A DNA stretch of 64,000 bases from Impatiens glandulifera (lineage: Eukaryota > Streptophyta > Magnoliopsida > Ericales > Balsaminaceae). Position numbers and translations under genes: made by a program. The notes below the pieces were generated by a model. That model had not been told where the DNA came from and searched no databases. It worked only from the letters and a program-made list of their open reading frames with translations. This document shows, piece after piece, positions 1 through 15,539 of the stretch (positions within the stretch are counted from its first letter, which is position 1; the number at the start of each line of letters is the position of its first letter). The stretch spans positions 22,295,348 through 22,359,347 of the forward strand of contig NC_061870.1 in NCBI RefSeq assembly GCF_907164915.1, written 5' to 3'.

Positions 1-187
1 AGCGAATGGAATGAAATCAAAGAAGTGACACTACTCAAAGCCAAGGGAAATATATTTGCAACAAGCGTGTTAAAGTGCGACTTCAAAATCATTCTAGGCA
101 TGTTTAGAATGATCTCGTAAACTCGCAGTTTTTTTTCCCGTTTTTGGGATTTATTAATGAAATGACTCTGAGTCGTTTTTCCAAAAA
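1..187 (+). mobile_element. 3' end of a LINE (copy C), internally deleted
   Basis: The first ~90 bases encode SEWNEIKEVTLLKAKG and then FATSVLKCDF, matching the zinc-binding C-terminus of the LINE copy on the minus strand at 51.66-52.02 kb. After KCDF the sequence jumps to the 3' untranslated tail seen at 51425-51545 on the minus strand (AATGAAATGACTCTGAGTCG, then TTTTTCC and an A-rich end). The element runs off the left window edge. Family assignment is by comparison within this window and known plant L1 C-terminal domains. Confidence 0.7.
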
Positions 188-1654
188 AATAATAGAATTT
201 TGTTTTACAAAATTGAAAGTATAAAGTTATGTTTGTCTCAAATACAATTGGGTTCAATTCCAAATTATTTATTTATTTAATGTCTTATAATTATAAAAGA
301 ATATAATACATTAACATTGAATATATTTAATTTTATAAGTTATAAGTCTGATCTTTGCACTTCATAATTGCAATTTCATATTTTAAAAAGAACAAATACA
401 AGTAGAAATTTTTTTTTTCTAGCAGGCTTGTTGTTCTTATATTCAGTGGAGAAAAAGAAGAAGAGTGAGTGGTATTTGATAAAACATCATTTTACTTAAT
501 TTGAATGATGATATGGTTAAAACTATAATATTCAACGAAAGACATGGCAGTGAAGACTATAATTATTATGTTAATAGGTATAATGTCATGTGTGAAACTA
601 TGTAATACATAACATAATGTTAATGTAAATAGGATTAGGAGCGTATGATAAGTATGAAAACGTGAGGTTACAATTTTTTCACAATTAGTCTCTCCCAAAT
701 TGTTTGAAAAGTTGGTTGGTGAGATATGAAGTAGTTTGTTCAAAATCGATGAGAGTTTATGGGCATATCGAGCCCATCTTCGGGATCTTGAAACACGACA
801 TCATAATGGACAAGGCATCATACTTTATTTTAATAATGTATAGTTAACTTATAAATTATTAAAATTAAAGTGTTCAAATGAATAATAAAATTGTAATAAT
901 AAAAAATATTAATAATATACTGTCTAAACCAAAATAATGTAAAGATAAATATCATGAATTGTCTTATCTTTGTTTGGAAAAAAAATCCTGAAAAAAGAGA
1001 TGTAGGCTTCAAATGGGACTGTAATTGGAACTTTTTTTTCCTTGGAAATTGTGAATTTTTTTGGTATTTTTTTTTTAATTTATTTGATACTGGTTTATTT
1101 TAATATACAACGTTAGGATGAATTCCAAGTACATGACATTTTCACGTATATTGACATCTACTCCAACTTGTGAATATCTTATAAACCATTCTTAATATTG
1201 ATTTTTATATATAATTTGATTTTGTCATTTTTAATGGAGAAAAAAGATGAATAAATATTTATATTCCAAAGTAAATAAATAAAAATTCATAGGACTATTA
1301 TAAAATAACACCGTCTTTATAAAATGTGACAAAATATTAAATTATTCCATGTTTGTATGAATTATTCACCAATTATTGAATAAATAGACAAATTTTTTAA
1401 CATACCTTTTTAAATAAATGGATTTGGAAAATAACTATATAAATTTTATTATGACACAAATTGTTTACCCAATTCACAAAATATATGATTGGAGGCATTA
1501 CAAATTAAATAAAAAATATTTAGTTACTAATAATATCTTACAACAATTTTTTACCATTTTGACCCTTATATAATTTATATATACACGCTACGGAGAGCAA
1601 AGAAAATAATTTATTTTTCTCTATATGATTTATTTATCTTCATTTGTTAAACTA
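188..1654. other. AT-rich intergenic DNA, nothing recognised
   Basis: Low-complexity AT-rich sequence with short open frames only on the minus strand (492-743, 830-1012) that have no recognisable domain, no intron context and strongly biased composition. No gene, RNA or terminal repeat could be supported. Confidence 0.5.
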
Positions 1655-2375
1655 TTTTTAGGGGCAACACTCAATTTTCTTTCTCCCACTTTGTATTCCT
1701 CTAATCGTTTAATTTTTAGAGTCACCGTTCAACTTCATTCTATCTTTATTTTTCCTCTAATCCCTTTATTTTCTCTCTAATCGCTTAATATTTTAAGATC
1801 GCGCTCAATTTTCTTCTCCATTTTTATTAGAGAATCGCTTTATTTATAGGATCGGCGGTCAACTTTCTTCTCCCTCTTTGTTTCCTCTAATCACTTTATT
1901 TTTAGGATCGACGCTCAAATTTCTTCTCCAACTTTGTTTCCCTTTAATCGCTTAATATTTAGGGCCGGCGCTCTCAACTTTTTTTCTCGTACCTCTAATC
2001 GCTTAACTTTTAGGGTCGGCGCTCAACTTTTTTCCTCCTACTCTGTTTCCCTATACTCGCTTAACTTTTAGGGTCGGCGCTCAACTTTATTCTACATATT
2101 TGTTTCCCTCTAATCGCTTTATTTTTAGGGTCGAAACTAAACTTTTTTCTCACACTTTGTTTCCGTCTAATCTCTCAATTTTTATGGTAGGCAATCCACT
2201 TTCTTCTCCATTTGTTTCTCTCTAATCACTCATGTTGTAGTGCTCACCTTTTTTCTCCATCTTTGTTTCCTACTATCACTTTATTTTTAGGGTTGACGCT
2301 CAACTCTCTTCACACTCTTTGTTTCTCTCTAATCGTTTTATTTTTTAGGGTCGTCGCTTAACTTTCTTATCACGT
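1655..2375. repeat. 57-bp minisatellite, about 12 degenerate units
   Basis: A motif of the form CTCTAATCGCTT, TTTTTAGGGTCGGCGCTCAA and CTTTCTTCTCC followed by CTTTGTTTCC recurs about every 51-58 bases. The TAGGG/TAGGATCG part can be placed near 1660, 1718, 1847, 1902, 1960, 2011, 2069, 2126, 2183, 2237, 2288 and 2346. Units differ by substitutions and small indels, so the array is old. It is more GC-rich than its flanks. No coding frame runs through it. Confidence 0.85.
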
Positions 2376-5892
<3,517 letters not shown>

Positions 5893-7150
5893 GATGTACA
5901 ATCTCTCGGTAATAGCCCTAAATTTGTCGGTATAACACTAATATCAAAAGTTTAGGGAACACTCAATATTCGTCGGTATAGCGGCTTTCGATAAATCTAT
6001 TTGAGTGTTTCCCAAAGTTTAGATACTAGGGAGAAAAATCGAAAGTTAATTCGAAAATCTTTTGGTATTTTCCTCGAGTAAAAAACCGAAAGATAATAGA
6101 TCATTTCTCGGTTTTTCACAATACCAAAAGTTTTTTGAATAACTTTCCATTTTTCCCTCGTCTGAAAAACCGAGAGATAATAGATCATTTTTTGGTTTTT
6201 CACTCGAGAAAAATACCGATAGTTATTTGAAAAACTTTCGGTATTTCCCTCATGTGAAAAACCGAGAGATTATCTATTATCTCTCGGTATTGTCCCTTAA
6301 AATGACTCAAATAGGTCGTCTGTTTTTTATGCAACCAAAACATATACAATACCATTCATAAATCAAAATATCATTATAATTCCAAAATTCTAAACCAAAC
6401 CCTGTTATCAGCTAAACCAAAACGTTTACAAATGTTCAAAAAACAACTACAATGTACTAACTAACTAGGGGTTGAAACTTCTTCATTAGGAATGCAATTT
6501 GTTGTATATATTCCTCCATTTGCGCATCCCTTTGCACCTCCCTTTGCGCCCTTTCCGCCTCCATTTTTGCCTCCCATTGCGCCCTTTTTCACCTCCCTTT
6601 GCGCTCTTTCCGCCCTTTCCACATCCCTCCTTTGAATTTCCTCCAATGTCGACGTCATTTCTCTCATTTCTGCCCTAAGCTTTTTATTCTCCTCCAACAA
6701 CAACATCAATGGGACGTTGAGAATTGTTGGCACTATGTTGATTCTCTTAAAAGTGTGTAGGTCGAATGTTGGATCCCATACTAATCATTGTCCCATACAG
6801 TTGGAGTCCGAACACTTTCTCGGTCAAGTCGAAGTCGGTTCGTTGCTTCTTACTTCTTCCATCTCCGCCACATTTGAATTAATTTTCATTTATATAAGCT
6901 ATATAAATTTATTAAATTTTCAATTAAAATCATTAACTTACTATCTTCTTTTGCGCTCGTTCGTCCGGGATCGGGTTGAGTTTTCTTTTGTAGCTTTCGG
7001 GATACGGACCTCTTAAATTTCAACGACAATGGGTGTCCATTCTATTTTACCCGCCTGATAAAATAAATGATTTATGAAATTAGTAACATTCTTTATATTA
7101 AGTTATTTGAAATAATGTACCTACCAAATATTCATCCACTTATGAAAAAG
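5893..7150 (-). mobile_element. Truncated CACTA-type element (copy 1)
   Basis: Read on the minus strand this matches the 3' half of the complete CACTA element at 35662-40695. Near 5893-6050 it has the same subterminal order (CTCTCGGTAAT, GCCCTA, TGTCGGTATAA, then TTTAGATACTAG). Near 6000-6290 it has CCGAGAG/CCGAAAG inverted pairs, and at 6460-7135 a transposase-associated remnant. The terminal CACTA repeat and target duplication are missing at the 5893 side, so the end is lost. Confidence 0.7.
6461..7135 (-). pseudogene. Remnant of CACTA (Ptta/En-Spm) transposase C-terminal region
   Basis: The minus-strand frame 6461-6733 contains LLEENKKLRAEMREMTS and then TLEEIQRRDVERAERAQ, a coiled-coil tail matching LLEENE and LKADVRHMTLTMEEIQ in the other CACTA copy. 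Upstream on the minus strand, 6940-7060 aligns with the exon at 39362-39478, including the intron acceptor and the GCGGGT start, but single-base differences shift the frame. A further possible exon end precedes a GTAGGTAC donor near 7125. Frameshifts show it is dead. The Gly/Lys-rich end (6490-6600) is a local expansion. Confidence 0.65.
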
Positions 7151-8117
7151 GCTTACTACCCGTATGATGCGGGAATTTCAATTTATTTATGTTCTCAATA
7201 TTGATACCACTGTTTTCTTTGCATTTAACATATAAAATGAAGTTAGAACTAGTGTTATCAGTTTTTATTTCAATTATAAATTTGTACCTTAAATTTATCT
7301 GTGAAGTAATGGTATCTATACACGAACTCCCAATTGGGTGGATTGCAGTCTCGTGGAAGATGAGTTTCTTTTTAGGTGTTGTTTCACCCCAACATTTTAT
7401 GCCCATGAGATTTTACCTTCTTCGCTGGTTTTCTTTTGTGCAACACACTACCATCCCATCGTTGGATGAATCTCGAGACTCACAAGTAACTTCGGAGTTC
7501 ATTTGGTTGTTGTTTCACCCCAACATTCAATGTCAATGAGATTTTACATCTTCGTTAGTTTATCAGTCAACAGACTGTCATCCTGTAATTGGATGGAGCT
7601 CACTAGTTTCTAAAGATTGAAGAATATATCATCAACATTTCAAAATTTCGTCTTAAACCTCAAGTTGCTCAAGTCTTTTCTATCTTGTGTTTGAGGAGGA
7701 TGTTATAATATAAAGATAATATATTTTTAAGATTTTATCACAATATAATAAATTGTGATAATATTAATATTATATTATTTTCAAATAATGAATGACAATC
7801 TTCCATCAACAAATGAGTTCGATAAATTACTAAATCTGGAAAGATTTGACCACTCACAAGTAAATTATACAACCACTTAGATCAAATATATGAACAAACT
7901 GACCCAATGACTGAGTATATTCAAGTACTGTCTATGAGTAAGTTTCATCGTCGCCTATAAATTAACATTGTTGAAAGAAGGTTTGACGGTAAGAGGTTGA
8001 TTCTTGACACAACTCTCTGCACAGGCGAACATTCATTAGGAAAGAGAAATGGTTGATGAATGTGGATGGAGCGTGTAATACACATCCAAAATCTCTAATT
8101 AAGAGTTATTAGATATA
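7151..8117. other. Possible LTR-retrotransposon debris with a direct repeat
   Basis: A direct repeat of roughly 52 bases (GTTGTTTCACCCCAACATT followed by ATGAGATTTTAC) occurs at about 7378-7429 and 7509-7560. A purine-rich GAGGAGGA followed by TGTTATAATATAAAG near 7687-7705 resembles a polypurine tract and Copia-like LTR start, but no LTR partner or pol motif was found. The open frames at 7140-7539 show no domain. The assignment is weak. Confidence 0.25.
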
Positions 8118-8290
8118 CAAACCATCCACTAATCTCAATCGATATCTAATCTCGTGACCTCACGATTCTTTGTTACCGATCTCTTATCTCTCGATAAAAC
8201 ACACATCCCAATCACACTTTCACATGTCTCTTATTCTGAAAAAACAAACCACCAATCTCAATCGATATTTAACATCGTGATCTCACAATT
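8118..8290. repeat. Direct duplication of about 50 bases
   Basis: ACAAACCATCCACTAATCTC and the following CAATCGATATCTAATCTCGTG recur about 125 bases later with a few substitutions, ending in CTCACGATT versus CTCACAATT. Likely the edge of an older tandem duplication; function unknown. Confidence 0.6.
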
Positions 8291-8374
8291 TGGTCAATCA
8301 AATATTTGATTCCTATTTTTTAACCACTCTCAATTGTTATTGGTCTATTATCCCTTGACAAATCACGTTCCAAT

Positions 8375-8600
8375 CATACTTGGTTAAAAGTTGTAAGTTC
8401 AAAACATACCTATAACATTTTTAATTTTATTTTTAACTGTTTCAAGTTTATGGGCGGATCAATCCACGATTCGACTTATCCATTTTCTTTCATATATATT
8501 TATCCAAATTAATCATATCTCTTAACCCGACAATCCGAACACTTTAAGTTTATATATTTATATATATTTATATATATATATATATATATATTAGTTAGTT
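8375..8600 (+). repeat. Helitron-related dispersed repeat, copy 1 (partial)
   Basis: Shares with the Helitron at 19241-19693 (opposite strand) the blocks ATTTTTAATTTTATTTTTAA, a GGGCGGATCAA.CCACGATTCGAC block and CCCGACAATCCGAACACTTT, then runs into TATATA repeats. It lacks the Helitron hairpin/CTAG end. The head carries a degenerate tRNA-like GTAAGTTCAAAAC. Confidence 0.6.
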
Positions 8601-8614
8601 AAAAAAAATTATAA

Positions 8615-8860
8615 AAAATTATTAGCTTACTTGGTTAATGACTTGTACTTAATTTGTTTGCTTGTAAATTCAAAATATACATGTAGAATTTTAATTTTAT
8701 TTTTAATCGTTTCAAGTTTATGGGCGGGTCAACTCACAATCCGACACAAATATTAATTTTGTCTCACAAATATCAAAATTAACCACATCTCTCGACTCGA
8801 CAATCCGAGTACCCAAACTTCATCGAACGCACATCATATATATATTTAAATTTTGTTTAT
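8615..8860 (+). repeat. Helitron-related dispersed repeat, copy 2 (partial)
   Basis: Starts with TTAGCTTACTTGGTTAATGA, a tRNA A-box-like block, then CTTGTAAATTCAAAATATAC, the A/T linker, GGGCGGGTCAACTCACAATC and CTCGACTCGACAATCCGAG. It ends by an (AT)n tract, so with copy 1 it forms a near-tandem pair. Same family as 19241-19693 in reverse orientation. Confidence 0.65.
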
Positions 8861-8862
8861 TC

Positions 8863-8865
<3 letters not shown>

Positions 8866-8911
<46 letters not shown>
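8866..8911. repeat. (AT)n microsatellite
   Basis: Run of AT dinucleotides at the end of the Helitron-related copy; a second shorter run lies at 9112-9138. Family tails appear to seed these tracts. Confidence 0.9.
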
Positions 8912-8913
<2 letters not shown>

Positions 8914-9106
8914 CAACTTGTTATTTTTATTTTATATAATAAATTATAAATATTTTAAAATGTTGGTTTTATTTTAACATTTTAAAAATATTTATAATTT
9001 TAATATATTATTAATTATTAAAATTAATAATAATAATAATAATAATAATTACTCGATATCTTTTATCAAGTTATTTATTTTTCTTTATTTCTTTTGACGA
9101 TTAAAG

Positions 9107-9143
<37 letters not shown>

Positions 9144-10162
9144 TAGATACTCATTTATACATGTAACTGTGAAAAATATATCTTTTTAAAATATTGAGTT
9201 AAAAATAATAATTTATCCGTGAACGTTAGGCGAATTGATTCCCAATCAATCAATAATATGTCATTCACACATTATTATATACATAAATTATAATAGTTGT
9301 ATATAAAGTTGAAAAGAACTATGACATAGAAAAGCATTATCAATTATTTATCTTTATTCTGGTGGACAAAACTTACACTGTCCAATTTTTTTATTTTATT
9401 TTTAAATATCACGAAAATATTATTTATCAAAATAAATATTTACTATTTTTTTTTATTTTTAGTTCAAATAAATACAACAATCAATCAAGTTTGTTACTTT
9501 TAAAAATTTTAGAAGTGTTCAAAAAAATATTAACACTTAATTTTAAATATTTAAAAAACTTAAATATTTAAAGATAAAAAAATAAATTAATAAATAAAAT
9601 ATAATTGATAAGAAAATCAAATTAATAATATTTAATTATATAAGAGTCCAAAAAATAACCCAACCAACAAGATATTTCTTTTTTCAATAGTTTTTTATGA
9701 CAAGTTTAAATTATTTTCATACAAAGAAATTCAATCAATTAATTTAAGATTCTATTAGTAAAAAGTTTGGTGTAATAGTATAATATATATAGTTGAAACT
9801 TAATGATAATGTTTATATATATACCAAATTGTGTAGTTCTATAATTTGCAAGTCTAGTGAAAATTCTAAAATAATGCATTTGATGTCTTTTAATTCAATT
9901 TTTAAAAATAAAAATAATATTTTTTGAATTATTCATCTCAAATAATTTGATTACCAAATATATATACACACAAAACAAAACATATACTATAGTTCATCTC
10001 CCAAATAAATAAATAAAAATCCCCAAGACCTAGATTCAGTCCAATACAACTTCCAATCATTGCATCTTCTTCATGGTTGCATAAAATTTTATTTAAACCT
10101 TATTAGAATGATGAAATTGGAAGATTAAAATTATAAATCATTCAATTACAATTAATTAATAC
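8912..10162. other. AT-rich DNA downstream of the DUF761 gene
   Basis: Very AT-rich, including an AAT trinucleotide run near 9027-9048. The plus-strand open frame 9362-9571 is Phe/Asn/Lys-rich low-complexity and is not supported. The part next to 10162 is the probable 3' untranslated region of the minus-strand gene. Confidence 0.5.
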
Positions 10163-11261
10163 TTATTCTCTCTTGTTGAATGATCCTCTCTTCAACATTT
10201 CCCTATATCTCAATAAAGACTCCAGCCTCTGCAACTTTAATTGTTGCCTAAACCTGTTATTTTTGAAAATATTAATTAGAATCAAATTCTTTATTTCTTT
10301 TTGTTTTATAGAGGTTTATTTTTAACATATTTTATTTTAATTTTTGAGAAGGTAAGTATTTTTTTTATATATAAATCCTTAAAGGGTATTAATATAAAAT
10401 ACTTTTTTTTGAAAAAAAAATAAAACTTTAGTAAGTGAATTTGATTAATAAAATGAGATGAAATGATATTTTGATTGTAGCTGAACTTTTTTTTTAATAA
10501 TATAAATAAGTTTTATACTCTTCTAAAAATATCAATTAGAGTTTTTTTTTTAACTAGAACTTTATTTTGTTTGGAATTTTGTTGAGTTTTTTTTTTTTAA
10601 ATCATGTTTAATATATATAATAATAATAATAATACCTGTTGATGAAATCATCGGCTTTAGCATCTACCTCTTCGTCCACTCCACAAGCTGTTTTCTTTCC
10701 CTCCCTTGTCGTCGCCGGCCGAATCTGGTCCTCCTCCTCCTCCTGATCAGTCATCTTCGCCGCCGCAGTTGGCTTCATACTTGCTGATTTCTTCATCTTC
10801 TCCGGCGACTTTCCGGCATGGTCCGATTTGCTCGGAATTACTTCTTGGTGGTCATCGGCGGCTACTGTCTGTTCAACTAAATGGGTATCGGCCGGAGAAG
10901 TATTACTGTAGAGACGAGATAGTTTAATTGATTTCACCCTCTGAAGGAGAGTTGGTGATGGAGATGGAGAAGATTCAAGTGCTTGATGATGATCTTGAGG
11001 ATGAGAAGGGAAGAGAGAGAAATCGAAGGATCTGACCCTTTGGAGAAGAGAAGGAGGCCTTGTGAGCTGATTTGGATGTAATTGGTTATAATAATGTTGA
11101 TCATGATCGTGGATTTCGTCGTGTTTGGTGCGGGATTTGAGGTTGGAAGAGACGAAAATGGTGCCGATCATGATGTTGAGGGCACAGAAAAGAATTTTGG
11201 GTGTAAACCAGCTTGTTATTAATTCCCATGGACTTGAACCAGAAAGCTCTGCTTTTTCCAT
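10163..11261 (-). CDS. DUF4408/DUF761 domain protein (cotton-fibre-protein-like)
   Basis: Two coding exons on the minus strand, 11261-10636 and 10253-10163, joined AG|G with a GTATTA donor and an ATAACAG acceptor; the product is 238 aa. Residues about 12-38 (PWELITSW, FTPKILFCALNIM) fit the DUF4408 N-terminus with one membrane segment. Two similar short motifs follow, LLQRVRSFDFS and LLQRVKSIKLS. The C-terminus across the splice, VDAKADDFINR then FRQQLKLQRLESLLRYREML, is the DUF761 signature, which confirms exon 2. The middle is Ser/Pro- and Glu-rich and probably disordered. Members of this family are small plant-specific proteins, some membrane-anchored, several stress- or fibre-related; the biochemical role is unknown. 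A TATA-like ATAAATA lies about 65 bases upstream of the ATG. The donor is immediately followed by an ATT microsatellite, so an unspliced reading ends in poly-Tyr. Confidence 0.88.
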
Positions 11262-11325
11262 TGAGTGAAGAGAGATTAGAGAAGGAGGGTGGAAATTGGA
11301 ATTGAGGGATAGGAATTAGGATGAC

Positions 11326-11332
11326 TATTTAT
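11326..11332 (-). promoter_or_regulatory. TATA-like box of the DUF761 gene
   Basis: ATAAATA on the minus strand, about 65 bases before the start codon at 11261, a plausible spacing for a short leader. No other promoter element was identified. Confidence 0.45.
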
Positions 11333-11567
11333 GTTTGTAAATTAATATATTAAATTAGGGTAGTGATGTTTTTTCTTATAAAATGTTTGTGTGTTTAAAA
11401 ATGTGTTTGTTTTAGTGATATGGTTAAATACTATTAGTATTTAATACAATATTTATATTATAAAAACCTATCATGTACATATTATTATGATGATTTTGGG
11501 GACGAGAGGATAATGTATTGTGTGATATGATGAATAAGAAATTGTGTGAAATGATATTTGAGTGCTT

Positions 11568-11796
11568 CAAGTTATTTAAATAAGGAGTGATAGGGAGAGA
11601 GAATTTGAGGGAGAAAATGAGAGAGAGAATGACTTGACATCATCTCATTGGTTGGAAAAAATAAAAAGTGGGAGGAAAGAGAGAAGAGAGAAAAATTATT
11701 TGATTTTTTCAGTCAATCATATTGCGCGGTCATTCCCTCCCTTATTCCCTCACCCAAATTTTCTCCCCCAATCATTTCTCTTATTTAAATAACTTG
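11568..11796. mobile_element. MITE, family B copy 1
   Basis: Terminal inverted repeats begin CAAGTTATTTAAATAAG and end CTTATTTAAATAACTTG. Both are followed inward by purine-rich (left) or pyrimidine-rich (right) blocks that also pair (AGAGAGAAT... versus ...ATTCCCTC). A second copy of the inner part is at 15998-16150. A clear target duplication was not found. It lies about 300 bases upstream of the DUF761 start. Confidence 0.7.
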
Positions 11797-11808
11797 GATA
11801 AGGCCTTA

Positions 11809-12630
<822 letters not shown>

Positions 12631-12821
12631 TTAGTGCTTAAAATACCAAAAGATTAAATACAATAGTTATGATTGTGATCGATATTTTTCCTCGAAAAAA
12701 TCATCTCAACTGTTGGGATTAATTTTTCAAAATCTTCATCCATCGGTTGACGGTTAAACGTTGGTTCAATTTGGTGGGTTATAAAATCGACTCGATTGAT
12801 TTGTCGGTTTAATTGTTAAAA

Positions 12822-12867
<46 letters not shown>

Positions 12868-12968
12868 ATATAATATTTGAACTCTTAAAAACAATAATAA
12901 TAAATTACAAATAATCAAAGTACCCTCCTCTAGAGTAACATATATTTAAAAAATATCAAAACACTTTT

Positions 12969-13016
<48 letters not shown>

Positions 13017-13211
13017 GATGGGTTAAATCCACGATTTTTTATTATTTAAATAGTTAACAGAATCGAATGTATAATTAACTTTTCAAAACTTGATTTAATC
13101 GATTTATAATTATTTCACATATTTTTGTAGACTCAGTTTAATTTCTTCAATTTTGCTTATAACCCTAAATTATATAACTAAGCAAACTGATCTCATGTAT
13201 TGGGTTTAAGT

Positions 13212-14365
13212 TAGAGATGGCAATGGGTACCCGTATATCCGATGTTCGTGGGTACCCGATGATCAGGTTCGGGTATTTAAAATCGGATTCGGGGTCAGGT
13301 TCGGGGATGGGGAGTAAAAAATGTTACTCGATCGGGTTCGGGCCCAAACTTGATACCCAATACCCGAATATTAATATATATATAGTTAAAATTTAAATAA
13401 CTTTTCAAATTCCACCTCTTAACCATCGTTACAATATAATAAATATAGTATTTATTTTCTCTTTACCCAAAACCATAAGTCACGCCAATATCATTCTAAT
13501 AATTGTTTCTCTCTCATTAGTCATGACTTTTAATCTTCATTTTTTATTTTTTTTCAACCTTACTTCAACTTTTATCTTCAACATTCTCTCTAGTTTTGTT
13601 CTTCAACTTCTATCTTCAACATTCTTTCTAATTTTTGTTCAACATCTACAACATAACTATGCAAGTAAGTAATGTTTTCATTTGAGTTTTTCAAATTTCG
13701 ATATTATTAGTTTAATGTTATTTATTATTTAATAAAGTTATGATTGTTCTTTAACTTTTATAATCCTATACTTATTTATTAACTTAATCTTCGATCTCTA
13801 TTTTGTAATTTCTTCTTCCGTTTTAGCAGCAACAAATGTGACATTTATGTAACTTCTACGAGACTCGCTTCAATAAGAATGTGTTTTTTTTGTGAGAAAA
13901 CTGTTTTGCTGATGAATATTTTGAAGTTTATGTTTAATTAAGTATATATTGTTGTGTCTGTTTTAAGTTTATTTATTTATATTTTGTGGTATGAATGAAT
14001 TTATATTATGTAGTAGGAATGATATTGTTATTTCAGTATCTAATATTTATCAATATTTTTTGATCAATTATATTTTGTAATAACATATTAGATTTAATTT
14101 ATAATAACTTAAAATTATTTTAGTTTCAATATGTTAATTATTTTTTTTTTTAATATTTTGTATTTTTTTAAAATAATAAATATAATTTCACACTTTAATC
14201 GGGTAATGGGGAACCCGTCGGGTATCGGGTACCCTACAAATCGGGGATGGAGATCTAAATAGAGATACCCGTCGGGTTCGGGGTCGGGGTCGGGTATTAA
14301 AATGAAAATCGGGTTCGGGAATGGTACTTCACTACCCCGCGGGTAGGGTACCCGTTGTCATCCTA
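13212..14365. mobile_element. Non-autonomous hAT element
   Basis: Ends are TAGAGATGGCAATGGGTACC on the left and, reverse-complemented, TAGGATGACAACGGGTACCC on the right. Flanks are GTTTAAGT (13204-13211) and GTTTAAGC (14366-14373), an 8-bp target duplication with one mismatch, diagnostic of hAT insertion. Subterminal regions on both sides are rich in CGGGTACCC and TCGGG words. The interior shows no transposase frame, so mobilisation would need an enzyme from elsewhere. Confidence 0.85.
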
Positions 14366-14373
14366 GTTTAAGC

Positions 14374-15539
14374 CCAACTTAACAATATATATAAATTTCA
14401 AGTATCCAAATTTTTTACAACATAATATAATGATTTTAAAATAAAAACATTGTATATTCTATTTAGGTTTCATGTTCTCCCAATACATTTTATCATGATT
14501 CTAATTTCTAGATGGGTGTGACTTTATGAAAAATGTTTTTTTAATGTATCAAAATACAAATAATATCCCACCAATCTTCTATATTTAATTCATATTCTTT
14601 TTAATTGATGATTTGATAAATCAAAAATTGTAATAAAATATTAGTTTATTTATAAATGAACAAACAAAAAATTCTAAGTTTTTTTTTAAATCCAAATATA
14701 ATCCAAATATTATTTTATTTAATCTCTCCACTAATATTACTTTATTAATTAATTAAGATAATAAAATATTCTTTTATTTAAAAAAAATATATATATATTT
14801 TATCATTAAAATAAAAAACATACTTTTTCAAAATTCTCATCAAAATTTTTAAATATCCCATAAATTATTTAAAAATTAATGTACCAAACAAGACAAAATG
14901 AAATTATTTAATATAATTAAAACATTATTTGATTCATTCTCATTTTTCATATCATTTCATTCTTTAACTAAAATTTTAAATTAATTTTTATTTTAAATTA
15001 TTATTATATATTAATACATTTTAAATATTTTATAAAAAAAATACTTTATGTTATCAATAATAATTTAGAAAAAAAAATACTAACAATCAAAGGCTCTAAT
15101 TTAACCATTTATTTTAGAATGTTAATTTTTTTAATAAAGTTATGGGGAGCATGACCATGCATGTCTATATGTGATGCTCATTGGACAATTAATAGGTTCG
15201 ATTAATTAAACAAAAAAATTAAAAATGTTAAGCTTATACGTCATCAATATATACATCATATATCAAGATAATTTGATTACTTTAAATATTTGGTGGATCA
15301 TTTTGGCAGGTGAAATGTTGACTTTAATTTAGTACTAATCAACATTTTTTTAATTTTCTTCTTTTCTTTTGCTCCAAGCATATGATGTGTAACATACTTA
15401 ATAAAAAAAAATATTTTTTAAAAGAAAATTTATCATTACACGAGACAATAAAAAAATCTAAATTAAATTTGTTAAGAATGACCATATACTCTAGACAATA
15501 AAAAAATCTAGATTAAATTTATTAAGAAGGTGTATATAC
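14374..15539. other. AT-rich intergenic DNA, nothing recognised
   Basis: No open frame of note. A near-identical pair of AAAAAATCTA-AATTAAATTT blocks at about 15449-15474 and 15500-15525 marks a small duplication. Confidence 0.4.
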
